Under the pieces are notes generated by a model that worked only from the letters and a program-made list of their open reading frames with translations, was not told where the DNA came from and searched no databases. DNA of 64,000 nt, from positions 2,728,001 to 2,792,000 of the forward strand of contig JAPQWV010000001.1 in NCBI GenBank assembly GCA_027422505.1, read 5' to 3'. The stretch's first letter is position 1. Each line of letters starts with the position of its first letter. The translations under genes were made by a program, and so were the position numbers. The stretch is from Craterostigma plantagineum. Its lineage: Eukaryota > Streptophyta > Magnoliopsida > Lamiales > Linderniaceae. Positions 33,260 to 45,255 of the stretch are shown one piece after another.

Positions 33260-36200
33260 GCCCCCCGCAAGATGGAGCGTATAGGTTAGCTACCGACATC
33301 TTGGCCAAGAAATGCTGTAATGAAGGGCCTGTCAGAGGCTTTGTAAACAGATCAGCAAGTTGGTCTTCGGTCCTGACAGGCAGTAACTTAACGTTGCCTT
33401 TTGATACATGATCTCTCACGAAGTGACAGTCGATCTCGATATGCTTCGACCGCTCATGGAATTTTGGGTTCGAAGCCAACTGTAAAGCCGAGAGATTATC
33501 ACAATAGATCACAGGAGGATTGTCTAACTGCACTCCCAGCTCTGTTAACAGCTGTTTGATCCACAAAATTTCTGCCACTGTGGTGCCCAAAGCACGGTAC
33601 TCTGCTTCAGTGGAGGATCTCGAAACTGTGGCTTGCTTCTTGGCTTTCCACGTGATCAGGGCCTCGCCTAGGAATGCGCAAAATCCCATCACAGATTTTC
33701 TTGTATCCTATCCCCAGTCGGCATCCGAGAAACCTGTCAAGCTGAAGGTTGGTGTGGAGCCAAGCAGAATGTCCTGTCCGGGAGAGGCCTTCAAGTACCT
33801 CAATAAATTGTGAGCTGCCATTAAATGTCCTGTCCTAGGAGTGGAGATGTATTGGCTCAATTTGTGCACTGTAAACGCTATGTCGGGTCGAGTAAAAGTA
33901 AGGTACAGCAGTCTCCCAATCAACCTTCTATACCTGTAAGGATCTGACAATATATCTCCGTCTGTTTCAGTGAGTTTTTCACCTGGGTTCATGGGAGTGG
34001 TAAGAGGCTTCGAGTTGATGTACCCCGTGTCTTCAAGTAGTTGCAGTGTATACTGCCTTTGGGTTATGTAAATCCCTGCTTTGCTTCGAGCAACCTCAAT
34101 GCCTAAGAAGTACCTTAAGTCCCCCAGATCTTTGATCTTAAAACAGGTTCCCAGGAATTCTTTAACTTGCTGTATGGCATCTTGAGAAGGTCCGGCCAGT
34201 ATAATATCATCCACGTAGATGAGTAGAATGACCATGCTGTCTTCCTGTCCTTTAATGAACAAAGTATGATCAGCCTGGGTCTGTTGGAAACCAAACTATT
34301 TTACTGCGTCTGTAAACTTGCGGTTCCACTGCCTTGAAGCTTGTTTGAGACCGTAGATTGACTTATGAAGCCGGCATACCATCCTGTTTGGCCCTGTTCT
34401 TGGACAGCTTGGGTAAAATCCCTGTGGTAGTTTCATATACACCTCCTCAGTTAGTTCCCCGTTTAAAAAGGCATTACTGACATCTAATTGAGCCAGATAC
34501 CAGTCGCACTTTGCAGCTAATGACAGAACAATTTTGATGGTATTGGATTTTGTCACAGGTGCAAATGTATCTATATAGTCCACACCTTCTCTTTGGCTGT
34601 ATCCCTTTGCCACTAACCGGGCTTTATGCTTGTCTATATCCCCATTTGCATTATATTTCAGTTTATAAACCCATCTACTCCCTATAGCTACCTTCCCTTT
34701 TGGTAATGGCTGCAAGGACCATGTCTGATTTTCTTCTAAAGCACTGAATTCTTCTCTCATTGCTTGATGCCATTCCTTAGAAGCTGATGCCTGGGTGTAG
34801 TTTTTAGGCTCCTTTGCTACTGAAACATTACTGATGAATTCTCTATACTGGTGTGAGATATGCTGATAGGAGAGAACCTTGGAGATGGGATACAGAACAG
34901 CCCTGTTGCTGTAGCTATTGCAGTGGTAATCCTGCAAGTATGTAGGACTTTTTGACTCCCTATTTGATCTCCTCTGTCCAGGGGGATCCTGATGAATTAC
35001 TTCTGTATTTGCTGAAGTGTTTCCTGCCAGGCCTGGTGAGCTCACTGCCATGCCTGGTGAGTTTGGTCCAATGTCTTGCTCAGTGGGCTGATCCTCCTGA
35101 CATTGATGCTCAACTTCTTGGTATGGGAATTGTCATCCTTCATCATCACCTGGTGGATCAAGAGACCTTGGGAGTACATGTGTGTCAAAAGGATCATCTG
35201 TGATCTGTTCTGAGCCTACATTCCTGAAAGGAAATTCATCTTCCTTGAAGTGAATGTCCCTTGAAACAAAAATCTTCCTAGTTCTTAGGTCCATGACCTT
35301 GTATCCCTTCATACCATTTGGATAGCCCAAGAATACACATTCCGTGGCTCGTGCATCAAACTTTTTCCTACCTGCAACATAGGTGGAACAAAAGCACAAG
35401 GTACCAAACACTCGAAGGTGATTATAGTCTACTGTTTTCTGGTATAAAAGCTCAAAATGACTCATCTTATTTAACATGATTGAGGGTGTTCTGTTGATCA
35501 GATATGTGGCTGTTAGCACACATTCTGACCAATAGATAATGGGAATTCCAGACATGAAAAGGAGAGACCTAGCCACATTAAGAAGGTGCTGGTGTTTTCT
35601 TTCCACGACTGAATTTTGCTGAGGTGTGTAGACACATGGGAGATGGTGTATAATACCCTTTTCTCTGAACAGATCAACCATGTTAAATTCCTGCGCATTG
35701 TCTGATGTTAGAGTCTTTATCCTCTGTTTAAAGTGTGTCTCGACATAAGCTACGAAGTAAGCAAGAGCAGTTTTGACCTCAGATTTCTGTTTAAGCATAA
35801 ACACCCAAGAAAAGCGAGAAAAATCATCTACTATGGTTAAGAAATACTGATGCCCCGAATGAGAAACAACATTAAAAGGACCCCACACATCGCAATGCAC
35901 CAAATCAAAGGGTGAACAAACTGTCTTACTGCTGTTTGGAAAAGCTGTTCTTTTTTGCTTAGCCATTGGACAAATCTTACAAAAGGTCTCATTAGAGCTA
36001 TCTAAGTGTTTAACTGAGGCTTTAACAATGTCAAGTATCTTGCCAGATGGATGTCCTAGCCTTCTATGCATAAGATCTAGTGTCAACTTATTCAGTAAAA
36101 CAACATTTTTCTCAACAGAATCCAGAGGAACAGAGGTTCCCTGCAGAATGTACAGTCCATCAGATCTTCTACCCCTGCCAATCACTTGCTGGAAAGGGCC

Positions 36201-37646
36201 CTGCACCTCGAAGCTGTCAGACTCAAAGACAAGCTTGCACTTAATTTGGTCAGCCAAACAACTTACAGATACCAAATTAAAATGGAACTGAGGAACAAAC
36301 AACACATCAGTTAATGTGATGTGCTGATTTATTCTTGCTGTACCAGCTTTACTCACTCTGATGATTGAGTTATCAGGCAATATCCCGTTTGAGGGTTCAA
36401 TATCATGCAAACTCTCAAGCAAATTCTTATTACCACTAACATGCCTCGTTGCACCTGAATCTATCAACCAATATCTTGAATTGGAACACTGTGGTAAGTT
36501 GAAAGAAATACACTTACCTGCAGTCTTTTCTGTGTGCAGACCTAACTCCCCATTGTCTGCTGGCATGCTCACAGTTGATTGACTAAACAATGCCTTCAAG
36601 CTTTGCAATTGCAGTGGAGTCATCTGCAATTGAATTAATGACGCTCCTGCTGAGCTTGTCTGGGAGTCCTGTTGTGCCCCTTTATTTGCAGTATCCACCA
36701 CAGTGTAGTTCATTCTTGCTCCTTTTGACCTCTGAAATTGTTTGAAGCCAGGTGGGAACCCGTGCAATTGGTAACAAGACTCGACAGTATGACCTCTTTT
36801 ACTGCAATGTGTGCAGATCGGTTTAGTTGCTTCCCTCTTCTGATTGTATGGAACCTTTCTTGGATGGTCTTGATCACCTTTCACTGCCAACATAGCCATG
36901 TTGTGAATCTGATCATTTCCACTTCGAGGCATCCCTGAACCTATTGTCCTCTGCTTTTCTTCCTGAATTATAAGAGAAAATACTTTGTTAATTGATGGTA
37001 GTGGATCCATCAACAATATCTGCCCTCTTATTTGTGAATAGGAGTCATTAAGCCCCATCAAGAATGTGAGGACATAGTCCTCATCCTGGTATGCCTTGAT
37101 CTCCTTATTGCTCGCACAAGTACACGCAGTAACCGGCCTGTAATTTGACATCTCATCCCAGAGTGTCTTCAGCCTGGTGAAATATGTGGCGATTGAATTA
37201 GCCCCTTGTCATAAATTGATCAATTCCCTCTTCAGCTCGAAGATCCTAGGTCTGTTTGTTTGCCCAAACCTCTCTTGGAGATCCACCCAAACATCCCTAG
37301 CCGATGCACTGTAGAGTATGCTTGCTGAAATATCTTTGCTCACCGAATTTATGATCCACGAGATTACGACGTTATTGTTCCTCTTCCACGCAGTCATCTG
37401 ATTCTGTGAGCTGACCGAATTCTGTGAATCTGCCACAGGTGGCTTCAAATCCCCATTGACGAAGCCTTCTTTATTTTTTCCGATGAGTGCTATCATCATT
37501 GCGCGACTCCACGTCGCATAATTATCTCCGTTTAATTGCTCGTGCACAAGGAGCTGTCCCGAGGTATCATTGTTGTTCAAGAAGTACGGATCATTGATGA
37601 GCACCGTCGCATTCGTGCTCGAAGATCCTGGAATGCTTTCCGCCAT
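33180..37646 (-). pseudogene. Copia gag-pol with four in-frame stops
   Basis: ATG at 37646. Gag (YATWSRAMMIALIGKNKEGF) leads to a stop at 37209-37211. The same frame continues with the gag remainder, zinc knuckle CTHCSKRGHTVESC, protease LIDSGATRHVSGN (Asp intact), GAG-pre-integrase LMHRRLGHPSGKILD and integrase HCDVWGPF, LTSDNAQEF, QQNSVVERKHQ (D, D, E present). A stop follows at 35133-35135. RT (KEWHQAMREEF, AKGYSQREGVDYIDTFAPV, LDVSNAFLNGEL) runs to a stop at 34296-34298. The rest (LIYVDDIILAG, LLYLTFTRPDIAF) reaches a stop at 33708-33710, then RNase H (SSTEAEYRAL, CDNLSALQLASNPKFHERSKH). No frameshifts are apparent, only stops. Confidence 0.93.
33260..33270 (-). other. Polypurine tract
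   Basis: Minus-strand GCGGGGGGC immediately upstream of the 3' LTR, the expected primer for plus-strand DNA synthesis. Confidence 0.8.
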
Positions 37647-37696
37647 GATCGTCTGAATTGAGTGATTTTGATCTTGATTCCTAAGCGCAGAGAAGT

Positions 37697-37709
37697 CTCT
37701 CTGATACCA
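37697..37709 (-). other. Primer-binding site (initiator tRNA-Met type)
   Basis: Minus-strand TGGTATCAGAGAG directly follows the 5' LTR; the first 11 bases fit the complement of the plant initiator tRNA-Met 3' end. Confidence 0.9.
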
Positions 37710-38154
37710 TATGAAAACTGTAACGAAGGATGCGAATGACTCAGTCGTTTAACGTGGTTCGGATTCTTCTCTGAATCCTACATCCACGATCAGAAGATTG
37801 ATTTCTTTATTTACACCAAGAAAATTACAGAGAGGAATTTACAGAGAGCTTCAAGTGAAGAAGAAGGCTTATAAAAAACAACTTCGCGCGCCTTTATTTA
37901 AATACTCGTCTAATTGGATAATGGGCTTGGGCTTGTGCTTTAGTCAGCCCATTCTTAAGTCGTTATAACGACCGTATGCCTTTATAATGGACCGTGGCTG
38001 CTATCAACGATTTTATAAGTCAGCCGCGCCTTTTAAATCTTATCCCCGTTTTCAAACTCTGTAAACTCGATATGTTTAAGTCCCAAGTTGCTTGAGCTGA
38101 TGAGTGGTTGTTTTTCCTCTGAATTTCCCAAACACTGCACACCATTCTTCAATA
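37710..38154 (-). repeat. Copia 5' LTR
   Basis: 445 bp partner of 32814-33259. TATAAAAAAC-type boxes and CCAAT-like motifs lie within, as expected of an LTR promoter. Confidence 0.95.
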
Positions 38155-38159
38155 AGCAA

Positions 38160-38717
38160 TGCATTTTCCATGCTCGTTCTTCTAGTTTCAAGCTTCTATG
38201 GCTCTTAAATCCATTGACATGCTTTTTTTTTCGTTTCGTTCCTTCTTGTTCAGGAAATTGCTCTCCTTAAGTCAATTTGAGCACGAGAATATCGAACGAA
38301 TGCTGAGTTTCTATAGTTTCGGTAACGGCAATGCTGCAGTGATCCTCATCAGTGCTTAATTTTCCTTTCTTTGCAACGATGTTTTTCTTTCGAATCTTTT
38401 TGCAGGCAATAATGGACTGTAAGAATATCGCTCAGAGTTTTCCAACCTGCTAAAACAAGGTTGTTCTCTCGCAATATATAGCATTCTATTTTTTTCTTTT
38501 TTGTTTTGCAAGTAAGGGTTTTGTAAATGTTTAGAGATGATAGTGTAACCACTAAAAGGCAAATGGTTGTTTTACCAATATAATTATTTACGATTGGCCG
38601 ATTCTATTTTTCAATGAATTCTGAATTCTGATTCTAACTAGCCTGCATGTCTGAAACTAAATATAATGTGAACTCTCTAAGTAGGCCCGGTCCGACCTGT
38701 TATATTAAATTATACTT
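38160..38717. other. Right part of the interrupted host region
   Basis: Continues the unit described at 32411. Two pyrimidine-rich AG acceptor-like sites are seen and no frame with recognisable content. 38600-38717 is plain AT-rich DNA before the Harbinger CTA. Confidence 0.3.
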
Positions 38718-38870
38718 CTAGGATGTGTTTGGTTTTTAGCCCACCTAATAAGAAAATTCAAGCCCGTATAAAATAAACATTGGTTGTCCCTACATATTAA
38801 ATTTTAAAGGCATTTAATTATTTACACTTCTACAAAATTAACCTATAAATGATGATTTAATTTGTCATAC

Positions 38871-39158
38871 CTTAAACCATCGCCATCTTGGTTCCATATT
38901 TTCAGCCTCAACAGGATTGGGGGCAATATAAGAATTCGATGTAACTTTAGCAAAGCATTCAACACTTCATAAAAGTACTTGTTGACTGTATGGGCCGGAC
39001 TTGCTGAAATTTTGCTGTAGTACGCGATTGTTGGTGTGGTGTGCTAGGACTAAGAGGAACATAGCCGTCTTCTCACGAATCGTGGTGTACCGCGAATATT
39101 TGAACCCACCAACATTTTCCAATAGACAAAGAAGAGATGCAAATGCATTTCTATTCAT
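38871..39158 (-). pseudogene. HARBI1-like transposase, N-terminal exon only
   Basis: Minus strand: MNRNAFASLLCLLENVGG, then YTTIREKTAMFLLVLAHHT, then after a one-base shift VNKYFYEVLNALLKLH and NMEPRWRWFK. It closes at a good donor (AAG|GTATG at 38871/38870). This is the helical N-terminal part of PIF/Harbinger nucleases; the catalytic part is deleted here. Element B lacks exactly this portion. Confidence 0.8.
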
Positions 39159-39996
39159 TCTAAGGTGGTTTACGCATGTTACATCACTAATTTCAACTAC
39201 CCCCTTAGGTATTGGATTTGTTTTGTTAATCTATGTGCCATCTTATATCTAATACGACCCCCTTTCGTTTTCTGCGTTCTTGTCCAGCTTCAGTTAGGAA
39301 CTCACTTGCAAACAAGAAAATCACAATAATTTATTGAACTAAAATTGCATGCAAAATATCCAATAACTCCTTATTTCTTCGGGATATGGCAGCCGTGTTT
39401 CTCTATGATACCAATTGAAAAAAGACGATTGAGTTAGGTACTTGCATATGCGTAAAATTACATGTACAATAGCTGATCAAAAAAATAAATATATAAATAA
39501 TAGTTTAAAGGAATGCAGTGTTGGAAAATCAAAGAAACAAAATTATTGGCCTGCTTAAAATTTCATACAAAGCACTTACCTTAAGAGAGAAGACATAAAT
39601 GGGATAAAAATCATATGTTCAATTTATACAACTCTGACTATAACATAGATAGACGAAACAAGAATTTAGAATTCAGACACACACATCATTCGACAACAGT
39701 ACGAAGCAGCTATAAGACTGTTGTACTTTGCTCTTACAATATAGAAGATAAAAGGTAAACTTCACAACTCAGAATGATCAATACACAGCTAACAGACATT
39801 ATATTGAACATCATACGTACGACGCTTTCAAGAACACACAGAAGGAAGACATAAATGGCAAAAATCATATGATCAATGTATTGAAGCATGACTATAACAT
39901 AGATACACAACACAACCTAGACGTATACAGAAACCGATCGAAGAAACATCTACCCAAGAGCAATAAATCACTTTGCATACAACTGAGAGATGAAAA

Positions 39997-41453
39997 TGTT
40001 AGGATCGTGGACCGGGTGTTAGAGGGGGGGGGGGTGAATAACACCGGTCACCATTTTTCGCTCATTAGTGGGTTTCACGTCCGGTTAGAGAGTGAAACCG
40101 GTTTCCAATCTTCAATCAAGGCCAAGTGCGGAATATATTAGACTTGATTGTGAACTATGTGAGGTGGTTTGTGTATGTGGGTAACTTTATCCGGTTTTGG
40201 TGAATGGAGGTGGTTGAGGCATTTTGTCGAACACTTTGAGTGTGGGTGTTTGGGGGTATGTGTGGTTTCGGTTTGTAGAAGTGGAGACACGATATTTGTT
40301 ATGGAAGTTCGGAGTTAACTCTCCTACGTCTCCCCTTCTTCCTCGCAAGGAAGGTTCACTAGATCTTCAGTTATACACTCACAGTACAACCTACCCGCTG
40401 ACCTCAGCTTAATCTAGTGAATCACCTAGACAGCTTTTTACAGTCCATCTCTTCCAAGAGCTTTTTAAAGTCCCTTGGGAACTTACGGCACCCTGCAAGG
40501 TCAACCGTAAACGTTGTAGGCCGCAACCTCACAACCACTTTGATATTTTACGTCTCTTAGCTAAGACGGCACCATTCTTTCTTGTCTCGGTGCGAAGACT
40601 GCATACACTTGTTTTAGTCTATGTGCTAAGACTCTCACTCAACTAATCTACTTTTGCTCAACTCTCTAATGTGTGAGTGAGGTGTGTGGGTTTGAACATT
40701 GTAGCACTCTCTCTTTTGTAACCCACACACTTGGAAGAACTCTCTTTATTTTCTTTTTTTTCTCTATGCTCTTGTTCTTCTCTATTGGATCTCTCTTTTG
40801 ATGTGTATGTAGTTTGCTCTAGGATCCTTAGCTTGTTTCTGCCCGCCACTGTTGTTTTTATAGGTCTTCCCACCTTGATATAGCCGTTAGACTCAATAAT
40901 AAAGACGTTGGGAGCCTTTGGGAGCCTTTGTTGACTTTGGTCAATGCTGTCAGCTTTATCTGTCTGTACCTCTATTGCTGCACTAAAGAGCTGTACATCA
41001 GTCAACAGTTGACCAGTCAATCCAGTCATTGACCGGACCAGTCGCTGACCGAACCAGTCAAGACCGAAACCGACCAGTCAGTCTGAAACCGGACCAGTCC
41101 AGACCGAAACCGACCAGTCAGTCTGAAACCGAACCAGTCCAGACCGAAACCGACCAGTCACTCTGAAACCAGACCATTTTAGACCGACGACCAGTCAGTC
41201 TGAAACCGGATCAGTCCAGACCGTTACCGGACCAGTCCAGTCCAGTCTGACCAATCGAAACCGGGTTGACCGACAGTTGACCGTGTTGACCAGTATTGAC
41301 CGGCAGTTGACCGATCCAGTTTTTCGCCCTGAGCTCATATTTGATATCTGTTTTTCGAACCGAGCTCATCTGCACACTCAATAAATATGTTAGTAATACA
41401 ATACTAAGTTTTGTGTTCATCAAACCGGATTGCTTAGATATTTAAATCCAACA
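39997..41453 (+). mobile_element. Solo LTR (copia, SIRE/Maximus-like), 1457 bp
   Basis: Starts TGTTAGGATCGTGG, ends AAATCCAACA; 5-bp duplication GAAAA at 39992-39996 and 41454-41458. A G-run followed by GTGAATAA near the start is typical of large SIRE-like copia LTRs. No internal domain. The paralogous site in element B (46893-46897) lacks it, which confirms the borders. Confidence 0.9.
41023..41320. repeat. Minisatellite in the solo LTR
   Basis: Tandem variants of GACCGAAACCGACCAGTCAG and TCTGAAACCGGACCAGTCCA, unit about 46 bp, degrading to GACCAGT/GTTGACC repeats toward 41310. Confidence 0.85.
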
Positions 41454-42523
41454 GAAAAGTTTTAAAATAAGCTCTTGAGATAAAACTTATATTCACTTGG
41501 AAGTATTTCGGCCTATAGAAGAAGAACTAGATCAATCGGAATGGAAGCCCTTCCTTAGCGTGCGACCAGAGGAGGAATATGAGGAAATTAGAGCAGTTGC
41601 AAATGAATTAGGGTTCTTTCGTTCCTATAAAGGCAAAATTGTAATAGACATAGTTGGAAAATGTAAGATAAATTTGTAATGGGGGTCCATTTGAGATACA
41701 TGGTCGAATGGCCCGTTTAATAATTGCGGGCTTTCTCACTTTTCTTGGGCTTCAAGTTATTAAACCAAACAAGAGAAGAGGGGTTATTAATAATTTTATA
41801 ACCCATTTTCTATGTGTAACTTGTAAACCAAACGCTGCCCTATGCTGTGTTTGGTTTTTAGCCCATCTAATAAGAAATTCAAGCCCGTACAAAATAAACA
41901 TTGATTGTCCCAAGAATATCACATGTGGGCTATTTCGCAAACATAATACAAATTAACAATATGTTGTTGGATTTAGCAATAAATGGGCTAGATAAACGTT
42001 TAAAAGACTTATTTGCCCCTTAACTTATATAAACCCTAATACCATTTTACTGTTACTCCATCAAAACGCTGCACCTTGAAGTAGTACTGCGCAAAGTACA
42101 AAAAGGAAGTACAAAGCAACCAACGTTAAGGGCTCAAGGTAAGACCCCTTTGAATATGAGTTTTCTAAAAATTACAGTTCAAAATAAATGAGATAGATTT
42201 GATTGAAGGTTACAACTCAGTGGTGTTAATACCTACATTTATGCAGTTGAGATAGCTGGAGACTTTTTATGCTCAGATATGAACATTAAATAATTTCTGC
42301 ACTGTGGTTGTTGAACAAATTTATTAAGGACGAGAGCAAAGCGAAAATAATGAGGTTTATTTATATTGGGTGAACTTGTTCATTTTCAAAACCATTGACT
42401 AAACCTTTAGTACATGAACTCTGTTTTATATTAAAAAAAAAACTTGATCCATTCATTCTATAGCATGTATGGTTTCAATGAACATTGATTTTCAATATGT
42501 TTGTTTTTTATTATTTTGCAGCG

Positions 42524-43497
42524 ATGGAGTTCGATAAATTACTCAGTCGAGAGGAGTATCTTTATGACGAGTCATGGCCAGAGACGCTTGATAACTTCTT
42601 CATAGAGAAATTGATCGAGGAGAAAGCTGCCGGCAAAATGGTGGGTGACTTGCGCGACGTCACAATTACAAGCATCTGTCATCCTATTAAAGAGCGCTTT
42701 GGTTTGATATATGGTGGTTCATTTCTGTTGGAAAGGTTCAGTATGCTACGAAGTCGGTATATTGTCTTCAACAAAATTCTATGCGAACCTAATGTGACAT
42801 GGGATGAAGAATATAACTTAATTGATGCTCCTATACAGAAATGGATATTATGGTTTAAGGTATGTATTTAGGTACAATAATATTCTAATTATGAGCCATT
42901 AAGCTGTGTTTATTAGGTTGAATTTGAGAAATAACGTCGAGTAATCTTGTAGGGGGAACCATTGACTAAAGCATATTGGCTTCACGGTGAAACTCAGTGG
43001 TCGAAGCTATGCATCATATTTGACCATCCAACTCCATTAGCGCTTCGCAACGGAGAAGTAATTGAAAATTAAGCGACACTGATTCATCACTCGTACTCAA
43101 AGACGATAATGCCAAAGGTAAGATGCCTATTACAAATAAGTTTGAGGCAACTTTAGCTGAACCGCTTGTGCAACGCAAGAAAACAGATGTTGTGAAGAAA
43201 CTTACTTTTAAAGACGAAGAACGTCGTGATGTAGCTGCGAAACTGTGGGCTGGAGATAGTTTCAACGATAACCTTTTAGCCCTGCCACGTTATTACAAGG
43301 ACCCTACTGCGCTGCTCGTAGATGTGTTTGGTTCTCCATTGAAAGCTCCAAGCGATGTTGGAAGGTCAACAGCGTCCAACAATCCAAAACCGAACATTTT
43401 AGCAAGTGACTCATCCCATGTTTTGTCTATGTTTCATATTTGGTCTTTTGTTTTGGCCCATGGATGGTTTAGTAGCCGTTGGACAAGTTACGTGTAA
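42524..43497 (+). pseudogene. SANT/Myb-like (Myb_DNA-bind_3-type) protein, plus strand
   Basis: The ATG at 42524 follows an acceptor directly (TTTTGCAG|CG), so a leader exon precedes it. Exon 42524-42859 encodes SWPETLDNFFIEKLIEEKAAG, RYIVFNKILCEPNVTWDEEYN and IQKWILWFK, the tryptophan-spaced helices of plant SANT-like proteins. The next exon from 42953 gives EPLTKAYWLHGETQWSKLCI, then hits TAA at 43070-43072. One base out of frame, DTDSSLVLKDDNAKGKMP continues to 43497, so a single indel breaks it. In plant Harbingers a SANT-like partner protein helps the nuclease enter the nucleus and bind ends. Its opposite orientation from the second SANT gene is unusual; it could be a captured host gene. 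Confidence 0.65.
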
Positions 43498-43951
43498 ATA
43501 TTTGTGGCTTGTGTTCCGACGAAAATCAGAATTGCGTACCTAGTCAAGTAGTGTGTTATGGTAGTCTCGGCGTGGACCGTGGAAGTTTGGCTAACGGGTA
43601 GCTGATTTGGAATATTTTGCTGCACTTGTGTAAATTTTTTTGTATCAAGTGCTCGACTAATCTCGACTGTTGAACAATGTTTATGTTTAGCAACTTGTTA
43701 TTGTTGTCCAAGTCTTTGGTTTAACTGCTGTAGATTCATTAGATAATCATATATAAATATGGAGATAAAATAATAACTACTACTAATGGTCTTCATATAT
43801 ACATGATATATGCTTACAAAATGGTAAGGCCAATTCAGCGTGTATCAGAACACATGTGACGTACAAGGCACAAAATACTAAAGATAATAAGCCTTACATA
43901 CAACTAAACCTTTTTACATGATCAAAATACCAAAAGAGGATATCTGTAACA

Positions 43952-45019
43952 TCATATATTTCTTAAATCATTCGACTGAGGGTCGCAAAAACAAATTCCA
44001 ACCTTTTGTCTCCTGGAAGGCTGAAAAATAGCTGCAGCTCGTCTGAGTTTTTCACTAGTAGTACTGATAAGGAATTTCTGAGGTTGGCTTAGTCCTTCCA
44101 TTTTGTCCACGACAGCATATACTTCTTTCTTCATCTCAGCGACTGCACTTTCCGGGTTGATCATTTGAAGAAGCTCTTTCAGGCAAGCGGTGGTCTCAGC
44201 GCAATATTGGCCAAGTAGCTCGATAGACCCGATGTTGTTGTCAGACATTTTCCTCTTCCTCGTTTTTTTCTTGTTCGTATTGTTGCCACTGGGTTGAGGA
44301 ACAGAGTTTGCAACTGAATCATCAACAGGGTCATTGCTGCGTTCTTGCTCATCAAAAGCGAAGTCTACACCCGCATTTTCTAGACCAATTGGTGTAACGT
44401 CTGTACTAGCCTCTGGAAAATCCATTGCATCCTTACCTGTAGCTCTATCCTTCCCAAAATCTCCACCCAATCTTCGTAGTAAGGCCATGAGTTGTTACGC
44501 ATGGTTCGTGCCATCGGATCTTTCTATAACAAAATTATTGTGATTCACACAATCAACGTAAGTGATGAATCGACTAATGACAAACTCAGCCATTCATTAA
44601 TACAAAATTGAAATCATGGTATACATTTACATAGTCATCCCATACTTGATCCTCCTGATCATCGATCATCTTCATTGCATCGTTCCAACCGATACCTGTG
44701 AGGCTCAACATAGAAGACAAAGATGCATAACATTTCTCCAAGTAGCGAGCCTCGAAGTGATGTGTGGCACTGCTCGAATGTTCGTGTTTGGTATTGCGGT
44801 TGCCATGTAAACTTCAAGTGCCTTCAGATACCCCGTCCTAAACCCATTATCAGATCTCCAACCATTTGCTATTATTTCCTTTAGCCCATCTATCAGTGCA
44901 TTTTCCTCCACAACAGTCCAACCAGGCCTTGTTTTATCAAATTTCAGTGTGCTACTTTGTGAGTTCCCTGAACCTCCTAGATCCATTAAATTGCTGTTAG
45001 GAAAAAACAATTTTAACAA
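43952..45019 (-). pseudogene. SANT/Myb-like Harbinger accessory protein, minus strand
   Basis: 5' part (45019-44705): RPGWTVVEENALIDGLKEII and NIRAVPHITSRLATWRN, a clear Myb/SANT-like domain. After a shift, GIGWNDAMKMIDDQEDQVWD follows (about 44700-44640). The 3' part (44488-43952) begins in a shifted frame around FGKDRATGKDAMDF. It continues with a basic KKKTRKRK stretch and a C-terminal helical region (LLGQYCAETTACLKELLQMI). At least two frameshifts. The protein is the usual ORF1 partner of PIF/Harbinger transposases. Confidence 0.8.
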
Positions 45020-45255
45020 ACACTATGAACAATGAGCCGACAATGAAAGAATGCATATATTCTGGCCAAACAATGATCTAAAACATAGTTTCAACAAGAT
45101 GAACGCACGACTTAGCTCAAAGGTAAGCAAATTAACGCAGTGCACTAGCATAAAATAAGCACAAAACAATTGCAACCACGATCATGACATTATTCCAAAA
45201 TATGTAAAAAAAAAATTGCACCAAAGACAAAATCAGCACAAAACAAAGTTAAATG

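Larger units (their letters stand above)
32814..38154 (-). mobile_element. Full-length Ty1/copia element, minus strand
   Basis: LTRs at 32814-33259 (3') and 37710-38154 (5') differ by about five substitutions and one 1-bp indel over 445 bp. The 5-bp target duplication AGCAA is exact at 32809-32813 and 38155-38159. The primer-binding site TGGTATCAGAG abuts the 5' LTR and a G-rich polypurine tract abuts the 3' LTR. Between them lies gag-pol with four in-frame stops. LTR ends read TATTG..CATA rather than TG..CA. Confidence 0.96.
38721..41839. mobile_element. PIF/Harbinger element A, internally deleted, carrying a solo LTR
   Basis: Left end GGATGTGTTTGG, right end CCAAACGCTGCC (inverted match), with CTA on both sides (38718-38720 and 41840-41842). 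Without the 1457-bp LTR insertion it is about 1.66 kb. It keeps one HARBI1 exon (38871-39158) and, from 39121 on, matches element B (46051-47277) at high identity. It is a deletion derivative of a B-like element. Confidence 0.85.

Noticed and set aside
40999..41320. CRISPR-like array
   Set aside because: Units are contiguous degenerate minisatellite repeats inside a plant LTR, not identical repeats with unique spacers.
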